Shown here: positions 24,401 to 35,330 of the stretch, piece after piece | Layout of the letters: the number at the start of each line of letters is the position of its first letter | Numbering within the stretch: the stretch's first letter is position 1 | DNA from: Gorsachius magnificus | Taxonomy: Eukaryota; Chordata; Aves; Pelecaniformes; Ardeidae | Reading direction: 5' to 3' | NCBI GenBank assembly: GCA_034008185.1 | Contig: CM067081.1 | Location: 156,146,258 to 156,210,257 of the forward strand | DNA: 64,000 nt | Notes under the pieces: model-generated | Databases searched by the model: none | The model's input: only the letters and a program-made list of their open reading frames with translations | What the model was told of the DNA's origin: nothing | Program-made: the position numbers and the translations under genes

Positions 24401-27400
24401 TGGGATACCTGAAAGCAGCAAGAAGTCCTTGAGAAATAATGTACTGTTCTTCACATAAAGATAAGGAGGAAATAATGTATTTCAAAACTTCTTTCAGTAT
24501 TTTTCTTTTTTCCACTGTGTATCAGCACAGTGCTTTCTAAAGTTTCCTCCCTTGTTTAATCTGATTGTTGGCTTACATCACCATGCTGCAGCCTGAGCTA
24601 AGTCAAAGCAAGATAAACCCTGATGAATCTGCAGTATCTCATCTGCTAATACTCACATTTTTTTCACAGGTTAACTACATAAGGATGTTGTTTGTACCTG
24701 TTGGCATATCTATAGCTCATATATTCTGAAGACAAAAATGAGGAAAGCAAAATATCTTCACAGCAACTACCAAAATACGATTTTCTTTTAATATGATGTG
24801 GCAGTTGTTATTATATTTTGGACAGGGATATTAGGAACTAAAGATTAAAATCCTTCTTGTACTTAGGAAACACACCTTGTTTGGGATCCTTCCTAACCAC
24901 AGTCTCATTCTGTTCTGTTCAGTAAAAATACACACACACACGTACATAAAGTTCTTTCCCTCTTTGAGTGTTACGCTGACACACATATAAATTAGTATAA
25001 AATGAAGATGGTGGGTGGGTTACAAAACTCATTTTAGTTTGATGTGATGTGGATAGAGAGGACAAACCATACCCAAAAACAAGGAGAAGGGTTCTCTGCC
25101 GTGTCATTGAGTGGAGGGCGGACTTAGATGGGCAAGATGCAGGAATTTTCAGGTTACACATGTTGAACCAATTGCCACGAACAGAGTGATTTCTGTCATC
25201 TTGCAAGAAACCTGCTGGTGGCTGGTACATGGAGCCATAACTTCCATTTCAGAAAGAGGGAAACTTTGTCTGTTTGGAGTCCATTTAAATGTTGACTATT
25301 GTAAAGGGTGTTTGTCTTTAGCAGGAATCACAACCCCGGATGAACACAGTCCTGAACTATTAATGTATATCTTGGTTGCAGGAAAGATTTTTTTTCCATT
25401 ATTTTGATTAGTCTCAGAAAAGGTGGGTACAATCCTTGTTTTGAATTTCAGCACCTTGGGGTACCCATCTCAAAACCAGACCCAGCAACTTAGGCATGGT
25501 GTGCATGAGAGTAAGTGATGCACAGGAGAGGCACGTATCACAAGATTTGCCTTGCAATTGACCTCTGTGAGACTTCATCCATAGCCTCCCATAGGGATCT
25601 GAGTGAATATTAGACCCCCTACAGGTCAGAGAGTTCTGCCAACTTGCATCAAGTTTACATTAAAACAAGAAAGGAAAAATAAATTCTCAAACCTTTCAAA
25701 TGAAGAAACATTTTTTGAATTAAGATTTATTACTTAGTTTCATAATCTGTTACTTGACAGCGGCTGGCTATACAAAGTGTGGATTCTATTGGATTAGTTT
25801 ATATAACAGATGGTTCTGTTTTCAAATTTACTCCAAATGCTCAGATGCTTTAGTAAATTAATATTTCCCATCTGATAATACCCCATGGGCTCAGCTTTAA
25901 TCTTTGGTCTTTCAACAAAAAAAGAGTTAATAAAGACCACTGGGAATCATTGACACTTGATTTGAAAATGACAGCCTGGGGAGTGACAGAGCTGGGGTAA
26001 AATGCATAAGCAATGGCAATAAGAGTATTGTACTGAGGTTTAAGCTAAAATCACAATCTTTACAGTGTTGCAGTTTATGTCTCAAAATAATTTTACAGGA
26101 AGATTTCAAACCTGTTTCATGTGTTAGACAGGTGTGTATGTTTCTTGCAGTATCCAAAAGTTCTGCTTGTGTAAAAACCAGTCATGAAAGTGCATCAAGA
26201 CCAAGCTAATAAATTCATTAAGCCTTATGAAAGCTCTGTAAAATGAGTGAGATTATCAGTGTAGTACAACACCCTAGCACAGAGTATTATTTGTAATAAA
26301 TGGGTCATCATATGTGTTTTTGAATCATTGGAAGAAAAAAAGAAATCCAAGACAGCTTCTAAAGACCTGCAGGCAGTACACTGTGTTGTCTGTTTTTTAC
26401 TCAGTAGACATATAGAGATATTCTATATCTTCATGTTAATCTTATATCAACTTTCAGTGATTTTCTTTCTTTCTCTAAACTGACATCTAAAACCCCCCCT
26501 TACTTAAGGATATTAAGAAAATAGGAACTGCAAACAGTTAAGTTCCTGTTTCAACACAGATTTTCTCTCTGTACATACATGTGATATGATACCAGTTTCA
26601 ATTACATAGCACTTTTAATTAGACAGCCACATCCCACTTTTGTACAGAACTCCAGACTCATTAATGGCTATGAAAAATTGTGCTCATTCAAGATTGGTCT
26701 TTATTTGGTAGTTCTTCACAGTCTCATTTTTCAATATGTGACCCTATGCATTATTTATCACATGCCATCCAGACCCTGCCCTGAATATAGAACTTTTACT
26801 GTGTACAGAAATATTTCTACTGGGCTCTTGCATTAGTGCCAATGGACTAGTTCATAAAGAATATGTGACCTTAGATGGGATTCCAGAACCCTGGAGTTAT
26901 GTGACTAGACTCTGTACGACATGTAAAGGGAGAATAAAGATATTTCAGATGGCTATGCAGGTTGACTATCAAGTTGAGTAGACTGCTGTCCAGGAATGAC
27001 ACACAGAGGATTATTGAAAACAAAAGTGCAGTTTAAGTCTTTCCACCGTGGAAACTTAAGAATCTTACTCAAGGTTACAGGAAGGCACATCCTTGCATTT
27101 TGGACACAAGCGCTATCCCTCATTCTTGGTGGGATATCTAAGTTCTTGTTTTCAGTAAAGAGCAGGGAACATTATTATTTACTTATTTGCCTAGAGAAGG
27201 AGGCAGCAAAGGAGTTTATGGTACTGTTGTGGTGATGTTGGTGATGCAATAGTTTACTAATTAAGCATTCACTTGACATGTTAGAAATCTAGGTTTAGTT
27301 AACTTCCATCTCTCTCTGACAGAGGAGTCAAATGTGTACTCAACAGCCATCCCACTGTGCAAAAAAGCATTCAAGTTTTACTTGATCAGGCAAGAAAGAG

Positions 27401-28140
27401 GACAAGGTGAACTGTAGTTCCTTAATTTAATGGCTAGAACATGAAGTTGAGAATGAGGGAGGAAATGAGTGAGCAGCTGCTGCTTAAGATAGGGAAGATC
27501 TACTTTGCTTTTTTCCTAATAAGGAGTCCTTTAAAAATATGAAAAGCCTACCATGGAGTGCAGGGCTTTCTAATCCATCCCTGCGGTGGCCTGGAGCCTA
27601 ATAACTTGTCCAGAAAGTTTATATGCATCATCCTTTCAGGTTGCGGCACAGGTTCAAAAGGAACCAGTGTTCCTACCCTCCCTTCCTTGCATTCCCCAAA
27701 AGTCTATTGTGTGGAAGCTCTGAGTATGACTCACCTCAGAAGAAGGGGGAAATCAAGTCTGTACCTCCTACATCCCTGAGAAATGCCATACTGACTAGAC
27801 TATTACCTAACAGGAGGCACCACCTTCTTGGGCAGTTAGGTTTTAACAGAAATCAGTGGGAGTAAGCCTTTTAATAGACAGAAATGTGAGTTTCTAGATT
27901 CAAATCAGTCTGAGGAAAGTATGTGTACTAAAATAAGCCCCATTTACAGTGACATACCTCTCTGTGGCTGTGCAGAAGCAGAATTTTAGATACTGCTACA
28001 CTGTGAGGTAATTGAAGATGAATTGTTTCCAAGATTGGGTGGAAACGGAAATGGGTGTTAGAGGATCTCAGAATTAGAAGTAGGCTCTGGCTTAAATTTA
28101 TTTGAAGACCTACTGACATTAGTTTAGTCCTTTCAATCTG
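21470..28140. other. Non-coding DNA, no gene seen
   Basis: AT-rich, with open frames up to 122 codons (plus 21889-22257) that match nothing I recognise. The region 23280-23620 is strongly purine-rich on the plus strand, which explains a 105-codon frame full of Lys, Arg, Glu and Gly. Short simple repeats are an A run at about 23270-23281 and an AC tract at 24930-24941. A stretch around 25430-25640 is GC-richer and has a repeat-like feel, but I could not assign a family. Confidence 0.65.
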
Positions 28141-28335
28141 TCCATAGCACTTTGAAAATACTAATGATTTTATTTTAGTGACAGTCCTGTCCAGTAGAGA
28201 CTATTATCATCACAGAACTATGACAGACTATAGCTAAAACAGTGAAAGAATGTAAGGTGGCCAGACTGACATTGATGAGTTGCCATTACAAAAACAGTCT
28301 AAGTGAAGAGTAGAGCTCATCTTGAGACCTCTTTG
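28141..28335 (-). repeat. MIR-like SINE fragment (ancient, minus strand)
   Basis: Read on the plus strand, the words follow the reverse complement of a MIR/CORE-SINE in the right order: 'ccatagcactttgaaaatac', 'cctgtccagtagagactatt', 'atcatcacag', a diverged 'cagactatagctaaaacag' (family: cagatgaggaaactgaggca), 'aaggtggccagac' (family: caaggtcacacag), then 'gaagagtagagctcatctt' (family: gtggcagagccgggatt). The similarity is patchy, as expected for an insertion older than birds. Identified by eye; a RepeatMasker run against an amniote library would settle it. Confidence 0.55.
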
Positions 28336-29572
28336 GTGTCACTGACCTCAGTTACAGCAGTGAGAGCTCAGCACACTTGCTCTGTGGTTTCACACTAGAC
28401 AACAACCAAAAAGCAACTACCTTGTCCACTTCAGAAAATTTCAGATTATTTGACTTTCCCAGAAGCACCTAAGAGCTGCAATAGCAACTGAGACAATCCT
28501 TTTACCAAGGGAAGCTTTAACTTCTCTAGCCTTGAGGATATCCCTCTGCCTCCTGCATGTTCCAGTCTCAATGTTATGCTTTATGGCAAGACTCTGGTAG
28601 CTCTCCTAATTCACCAGAGAGCCTGAGCACCATGCTCTAAATAAGGTCTGGCTTCACTTGGAAGAACTATATTGTCATGGACTTTGTATCCATATACCTA
28701 TGCACAAGAGAGGCCCATCACGGCTTCATAAAGTAATTTACATTGCAGTAAGAACACAGGAACAAAAATTAGACTAAAAACCCACTGAACCTGTGAAATA
28801 TTGTGGATCATGATGTGGGTCATCAGTGGGTCTTGGTCCTTGAAATGTGTAACACAGCTGTTTAGCACTTGAGCTAACAAAGTAATTTGTAGTAGCAGAA
28901 GGCTTTTATCTTCCACTAGAGGGGAATGGATACACATACTTTGCTGGTGAGTTTAACAAATCTTTGCTAGCTCATGAAGAAATTATGAGGCTTGGGGGTA
29001 GTAGGTTAACTGGTATCCTAAGGCAAAGATTAGGAAAGTCATACTATAAAAATAGAAACACACCCCAAGAATGACGCCTAGTTTCCTTTCATGTGTCTCT
29101 GGATTTCTGAGAGCTTTGGGATATGCTCAGGTCAAACTTTTTTCTGCAACTACAAGAGGAAAAAAATTGAAAAAGTAGGACTTAAGAAAAACACCGAGTA
29201 TTACAAGATGCACTTTAAAAGTGTCTGAGTATGTAAAATTTAGTAACATATTTGGTGACTGAAAGCAGGGTCATCTGTTCAAAAGTGCTGAGCAGCCTCC
29301 ACCATAGACATCAGTTCCTGTGCTACATACAATGGCTCAAGCCTCCTGGTGCTACCCTCACTCCATTCACTACAGTCAACAGCAGCTTACCTGACAAACT
29401 GTCCCAGTGGTTTCTACATTAAATTACTGTGAAGCAAAGGTGACAGGACCTGACATTTCACAAAAAACCTTTCCAAAATCACTAACGATGTGAAGATCCC
29501 AGTTCTGGGATCTTTGATTGCCAAAGTTGGGAGGGCTTTTGAGTCTGGGTCTCAGCCAGGCCCTCAGTCCTG

Positions 29573-29830
29573 TGATGTGCTGAGGGCCTTCAGCTCCCTA
29601 ACAACCTTGGCTATGGATGCTCTTCTGACTGTGTCACCTCGGGCCTCAATTACTGCTCTCAATTTTTATTTTCCCTACCCCCATTCATTCTTCTATTAAT
29701 GCCAGTTCTCCTCCCTTTCCCTCCCTTGTGGCAATGAATTTTCATTCACTGTGGGCCTCTCCAGTTCCCACTGAAGTCAACGAGTGCTTTGCCATTGACT
29801 TCCGTGGGAACAAGATCTGGCCCTTCCTAT
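29573..29830. repeat. Ancient amniote palindromic repeat, unclassified
   Basis: Two pieces look like an old interspersed repeat seen in many reptile and bird genomes. The first is gtgctgagggccttcagctc at about 29577-29596. The second is an almost perfect hairpin: ttcccactgaagtcaa (29765-29780) and ttgacttccgtgggaa (29795-29810) are complementary at 15 of 16 positions with a 14-nt loop, followed by 'caagatctggccc'. The recurring 'actgaagtcaatgg / cattgacttc' words are characteristic of this material, but I do not know its library name with certainty. Confidence 0.45.
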
Positions 29831-32800
29831 TCTTTCTCTCTCTTCACCCACCCACAGCAGTCATCTATCTATTCTTATGCTGTTTCTCTAGATTTTTTTA
29901 ATCCTCTGTCCAATATTATAAACTTCATATTTTTTTAATATTTCTCTGGCCTCTTTATGCACTGTAATCTGAACCTTTTGCTATTTAACCTCCCTAATGT
30001 TTCACACACCCATTCCCTTGTCCCTCTTTCATTTTGTTTCATTTCCAGCTTTTGGCTTTCCTATTTTAACCTTTCTGACTGAAATAGGAAACAGAAAAAT
30101 AAACAAAAGTACTGAGAACTTCATACAGTAGCCGGGTGAGGTGGTGGTTTGGATTCATCAAAGGGTATTCGTTTTTCAAATTTTAATAGCCTAGATAGGA
30201 ATCTTGTTCATTATTCATCTGTGTTAGAATTGTAATGAAACGCTGCAGTGGGGGGAATTAAATTTCTAGACAGATGCTTCATAAATAAAGAAGCATTTCA
30301 TAAATATCAAATTATGCCACTATCTTAGCATGTACAGGTTCTCCGTCATTATAGAAATGTGATAATTGTCTCTGATTATTCATTATTGTTTAAGAATGGA
30401 TAATGGGTAGAAAATGTATGCATGAAGGAGGGAAATACCTGTAGCACTGTGGTTTTACCTTTTCTCTTTTATATGTGAGTTTTAGGGGGCTTTCCAGTAT
30501 TAATTCAGAACTCATTTCAGCAGAGAAAATCAGTACTTGGTTAAGTAGCACCTCTGTTCAGCACTACGTTTAAGTGTATGTTTCACTAACTGCTGAATAG
30601 TACTTTTTCCTTGGAACAGGCTCTTTCCCTTTCAACAGTACTCTCTTCCCACTGGTGCTGTTATAAATACAGTCAACATGAAAACTTATCTTGTTGGTTT
30701 TTAAGATATATTTTATGAATTAAATAATTGCATTTCCCAGTTTTCTTTTGTATTCCAGACAGAGTTAATCCATTCACTGCCTAAATAGGTCCATGACAGG
30801 CAACAGCAATATGAAATTCTCACACTCTTTCATACCAAAGTACCTCCTTTTTATCTGAGGGGCCACTTAGAGGAATGAGAACTGAGACAACTGGCCAAGG
30901 GTAGAGCCATTCTGTGAAATTTCTACTGGAAAGTGTTCCAGTCACAGCGGTGGTTGTTGACCTGTAGTACTTGTGATTACGACGAAGCATATGCCATCTT
31001 GGAGGTGCTCTGAATGGCAGATGAAACATGAAGCAGTCTTGTGATTGCTTGTTTTGGAGCCATGCTGTGATTAGGCACAAAGGAATTTTTTAATGGAAGT
31101 GAGACATGAACTAAAGAGAGTTGAGAAAAATTGCATTTTAGTTCAGTATTCATTTCCTCAACAGGTTTTACCATCCCCAAATTGTTCTTGACAGACTAGT
31201 TCCAAGCATTTACTTCTTTTACACTGATTACATTTTTATTTCATAGCAAAAATTCTTATTCCTTGTCCATATCTTATCTGAAATGTAATGAGATCTTTTA
31301 CAATGTAATTAGGATTGTTACAGAATAACAGGCTGCAAGTCTTACCATATGCTGTAAGATACCATATAAAATCTGTATGCATACAGTATTTTATTATCAC
31401 ATGATCAGATAGGAAACTTAGGCTATTCATCATTAAACTACTTGGGAAGTAAACAGAAAGATCAAGAAATCCTTGCCTGCACAGTGCCATAACAGTTATG
31501 GATTACCAAAGTGTTGCAGTAAGGTCCATTTTGTGACATTTCAGTTATGCGTTACCTGCATGCAATGTTCCTGTATCATGTTTGCATATAACTATAGCAG
31601 TAGACTCATCCTTATATTGTATTAATGTTAATATTTTGTGTGTGCAGAGGTGTGCTTAGTTATTGTATAATTCTGAATCATGTGGCAAAGTCCAGTCAAC
31701 ACTCTTTTGTGGATTTAAATGCAAATCAAGTAGTTCTGGCATTTAATTTTTATTAATCACAAAGTACTCTAAACTTTCTCAGAGTCTGATCTTTTCATCC
31801 TAAGCTTATTTGATCTTCATCCAAGTAACCAGCATGATTCAGTATTCTCCCAGGATATAATATTATAGTTTGCAAAGTGATTGTTAAATGCATTAATAAT
31901 TTCAATGGGATCATTAATAACATCTCTTGTCAGTGACCTAGCTCGGATAATAACTTTCTTGTGACTTGCATGAAGTAAATTTTTGCTGGGGGGAGGGATA
32001 TCCTTTTCCAGAGGTTTCTAGTTGTCTTTCAGTTGTTTTCCAGTGACTGAAATAGCTTTTAACTGTGGTATGTCTTGAGGTTTATGCATTCATTTCTAAG
32101 AAAATGTGATAATTGGTTAACCAGCCATTCCTCTGTAGTTGGCCTGATTGCTTAACCTAACAAATCCACCAATATTTGCTGTAAATAACAGTAATTATAT
32201 GTATTTTTCATGCTAATGGCATGTCGTTACAGACTAAGGCAGCGAGTGTCTATGGACACAAGTCATATAAACCTATTAAAATAGTATGACAAAGAGATCT
32301 CTTCTGGACTGAAAATTAATTTGGCATAATTTCAGTTTATAAGAGCAATGTATCATCGTTGTTAGTATTTTCATGTCAGGATAATCACGTGATTGCAAAG
32401 AGTAATTCTCTGGCTGTTGGCATACCATTAAGAACCCCAAAATGCACTGGAACTTGGAGAGAGACATTAATCATCTTTGGCTCCCTATTTATCCCTGCCA
32501 GTTTGATGAAACAGTGTCTTGCAGCATTCATCTTGCAGATCACCACATCCTCCTGCAACGATAGAAAGCTATCTCTATATATCTTTACATTCTCTATATT
32601 GCTCTCTCTTGTTTTGCATGTGGAGAATAAAGAAAGTCTGACTACTTGTTGGCCCTGCAAAGAGATTGCCACTGTGCAAGCAGGGATCATGCTTCTTTCT
32701 GCTTCACGTACCTTGTTATGATTTGTAGCAATGGAGCCAAGGACCAAGGCGACATCCGTTATCAAAGAACGTAGGTTAAGAAAAAGAAACCTCAGTTGTG

Positions 32801-33442
32801 GAAACAACAAAATAGCCTGCGAAAACAATGAGAGGGAAATCCCTGACAGAACTCATTAGCATCCAGTTCTATAAGTAGTTGCCTCTGTGCATTGCCTTGT
32901 GTGAGAAAGCCAGTTTTCACTGTGGTTAGACAATGAGATAGGTAGATACGCATCTAATGGTCCTTCACTGAAACATGTTCTGGCTACTCTCTTCTGCTTT
33001 TTCCTTCCATGTGATATCTAGTGTTATATAGCTGATAAGCAAGATTTATTATGTATTATCAACAGCAGTCCTACCTTTGACTCTTTTGCACATACATTGA
33101 AAGGACAGAATGGGGTCCATGGTAGTACACTACAATGTTTACTATGGCTGGTGACTTTGGACAGTGAATGAAGCAGCTAAGCTAAGATGAAGGCAATTAT
33201 ATATGCAGGACCATTCATTTTACTGCATGTCTTCTGTCTTTCTAGACCTAGAAATTTCAATAACATTTTTCAGATGCATATTGTTATTACTGGACTTTTT
33301 GGGGGTTATCCTAAACTTGGAGCTATTATTCCTCAGTCCGTTCCCTAGGCTAAGTTAGAGTCATCCGTAAGAATCTCCATCTTCAGTCAGCAACCAGTGG
33401 GTGTAACTGAGCTGGTTGTAACAGCTGGGGAATGCAGGCATT

Positions 33443-33467
33443 CATACAATGACTGTGTCATTGTATG
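33443..33467. repeat. Perfect 11-bp hairpin
   Basis: catacaatgac (33443-33453) and gtcattgtatg (33457-33467) are exact complements around a 3-nt loop 'tgt'. No U-run follows on either strand, and the context does not suggest a Pol III terminator or a microRNA precursor. Confidence 0.6.
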
Positions 33468-33856
33468 CATTGGCATAAGCATCACTCTAGGAACTTTGCC
33501 CTGTTGCACTTAACCCTCTTCCCCTACCTTTCCCAGAAGAAAAAAAAAATCCACCATTGGCTAGTTTGGTGGTTGCTTTACTATTCTGAAACATTCTAGC
33601 GAAGCAATGCCTAAACACAACAGAAGGGTCCCCAAATTGCTACAGGCAGAATTTTACAACAAATTCCAGCTAGGACAATGATTAGTAGAGAGGAGAGGAG
33701 GCTATTCAATCTGGCCTCGTGTTATGCAGTCCCTATAGGTGTTGTTGATTAACAAGATACTAAACAAGATACTAATCATGCATTGTAGCTTCAGTCCTGT
33801 GAAGTCCTGCATCCTATAATTTTAATCCTTCTTCACATGCAGGCAAACTGTGAGTA

Positions 33857-34095
33857 CTTATCTCCTCTCTTCAGATGAGAGGCTGAAACTTAGGTTGTTA
33901 GCATTACAGAATCATAGAAATTAAAGATGGAAAAATTTTATTAGATCATCTACAGTAGTTCATCATCTTGCCAATACAAGCATTTTACTATAGAACAATG
34001 ACTCCTTGCCCGAAGCCACAGAGAGAATCAGTGTCAGAGCCAGGATTAAAACTCAAGGAGTTTCTGGCTCCCTGTCCTCTACTCAGACAGCAAGA
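33857..34095 (-). repeat. MIR-like SINE (minus strand), split by a CR1 tail
   Basis: Two halves of one SINE can be read in reverse complement. The left half (33857-33906) has 'tcagatgagaggctgaaact' (family: acagatgaggaaactgaggc). The right half (33999-34095) has 'cttgcccgaagccacagaga' (family: cttgcccaaggtcacacagc), 'agtgtcagagccaggattaa' (family: agtggcagagccgggattcg) and 'tctggctccctgtcctctac'. The family normally has only a few bases between 'gaggttaagtga' and 'cttgccc'; here about 92 bases of CR1 sit in exactly that spot. This is one of the clearest ancient SINE matches in the window. Confidence 0.7.
33907..33998 (-). mobile_element. CR1 3'-end fragment inserted in the MIR-like SINE
   Basis: The plus strand reads 'cagaatcatagaaattaaag', then 'atggaaaa', 'ttagatcatctac', 'gttcatcatcttgccaat'. 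This is the reverse complement of an old CR1 3' end (family: agaatcatagaaattaaagatggaaaagacctattagatcatctag-type words). About 90 bp is present, consistent with severe 5' truncation. Both flanks are MIR-like sequence, so this CR1 landed in an existing SINE. No clear target duplication was seen. Confidence 0.7.
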
Positions 34096-34378
34096 GCATA
34101 CTGCAGAAAAACTAGATTGTCCAAACATTAACAGAAAACAGCAGGGATGATTTGATTAATTCAGCTTCGTTGCTAAAAGGCCTGTAGTGGTTTTGATTAC
34201 CCCTTGGGCCCTCATCAAGCTTAGAGGGGTGCGTGTGGTAAATTTCCTTTTACCAGTATATTACCTAGAATATCTTGAAGTGATATGTGTTCTTGAGAAA
34301 TGTGCAATCAAACCACTACTTCAAGCAAATCCCTGTGAATATCTGGATCAGCAACTTTATGATAAATAGGTCAGACTT

Positions 34379-34490
34379 AATCTTGTAAGCTCTTGAAGGC
34401 AGGGGCCGTGCTTTCAGTATGTCCATGCAGTGCCTTACTGGACACTCTAAACAGTAATTTATTAAATCAATAAGTAATATTTATTTATTG
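34379..34490 (+). repeat. L2-like LINE 3' end (ancient)
   Basis: The segment opens with 'cttgtaagctcttgaaggca' and 'ggggccgtgctttcagtatg', continues 'tgcagtgccttactggacac', and ends in 'taatttattaaatcaataag'. This is the layout of L2-type 3' ends (tgtaagctccttgagggcaggga..., agtgcctggcacatagtagg..., caataaatatttgttgaat). It lies about 280 bp downstream of the split MIR-like SINE and in the opposite orientation, so it is a separate insertion. Old and diverged. Confidence 0.6.
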
Positions 34491-35224
34491 GACATGAGAG
34501 CTAAAGTTAGCAGTTATTTCTGAGGTGTAGATTCAACTTATTCATAAGCAGTTGCACCATGGTAGATCTATATGCTTAGTCCACTGGGCTGTTTGTGAGT
34601 ACCAGTTGTTCTGTATCCCATATTTATTTACAAAGATGATACATGGGATGTGCTTATTATTGTTATTATTGTTGCATAGCAATCAGTATATATATTTCTA
34701 TAGATGCTCATGTAGCGTCTGTAGAAAGATCACTTAAAAAGTCAATATTTACTGCAAAGCTCAGTTTTCACTTCAACACCAGAATGTTCATAGACAGGTT
34801 TTTACAATAAGAGTATTATTATTGGGAATGGAAACATTGCCTAGTATTAAAGTTTTCAGATGTGTCTCATTATAAAATCTTGTTTTCAGTAGCTAAATTT
34901 TAACTATTTAAGGAAACTTCTCAGTGATGCCTATTCACCTCAGACGGGATTATTTTGGAGCAAATTTTACTCTGAATAGCCCAGTTATTTCTAAGAAACC
35001 AAGAAAAAAAATTGTAACTATTTTAGTGAGAATATTTGAACCCTTGTGTTTTGGAGCAAGGATATAAAATTTGTCAAAAGGTGATCTCTATGTTGGATGT
35101 CTGTTTTCTTCCTGTTTTGAACAAAAATTTCAAGATGTTATGAGTTTTTCTGGCAGCAGTTTTTCTTCACTTAACTTCTTCACACTTAAAAATAAAGCTT
35201 TCCACTGATCTGATTCTGTTTACT

Positions 35225-35330
35225 CTTGAACACCAAGTTTTTTACCTCTTCAGTGCTCTTTTGGTCCTTCTCCAGTTGTCAGATGACTTCTCAGACATGA
35301 ACAAATGACACTCAGTGTTGAGTTTTACAT
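35225..35330 (-). repeat. Possible CR1/L3 remnant (weak)
   Basis: The plus strand has 'cagtgctcttttggtccttctccagttgtc' spread over 35250-35281, followed by 'caaatgacactcagtgtt'. This resembles the reverse complement of the CR1/L3 ORF2 region that reads gctctttctggacctt / ctccaatttgtc / gacacagtact. Similarity is limited to short words, and the diagnostic middle part is poor. Confidence 0.3.

Larger units (their letters stand above)
28336..33856. other. Non-coding DNA with an ancient palindromic repeat
   Basis: No gene seen. The largest frames overlap on opposite strands at 32359-32828 (147 codons minus, 120 codons plus), a sign of a chance stop-poor stretch rather than a gene. Ancient repeat words occur at 29573-29597 and 29762-29830. 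A short, perfect 11-bp hairpin lies at 33443-33467, and a 12-base direct duplication 'acaagatactaa' occurs at about 33748-33772. Confidence 0.65.

Noticed and set aside
32359..32828. Overlapping 147-codon (minus) and 120-codon (plus) frames
   Set aside because: Long frames on both strands of the same stretch indicate a stop-poor composition rather than a gene; neither peptide resembles a known family.
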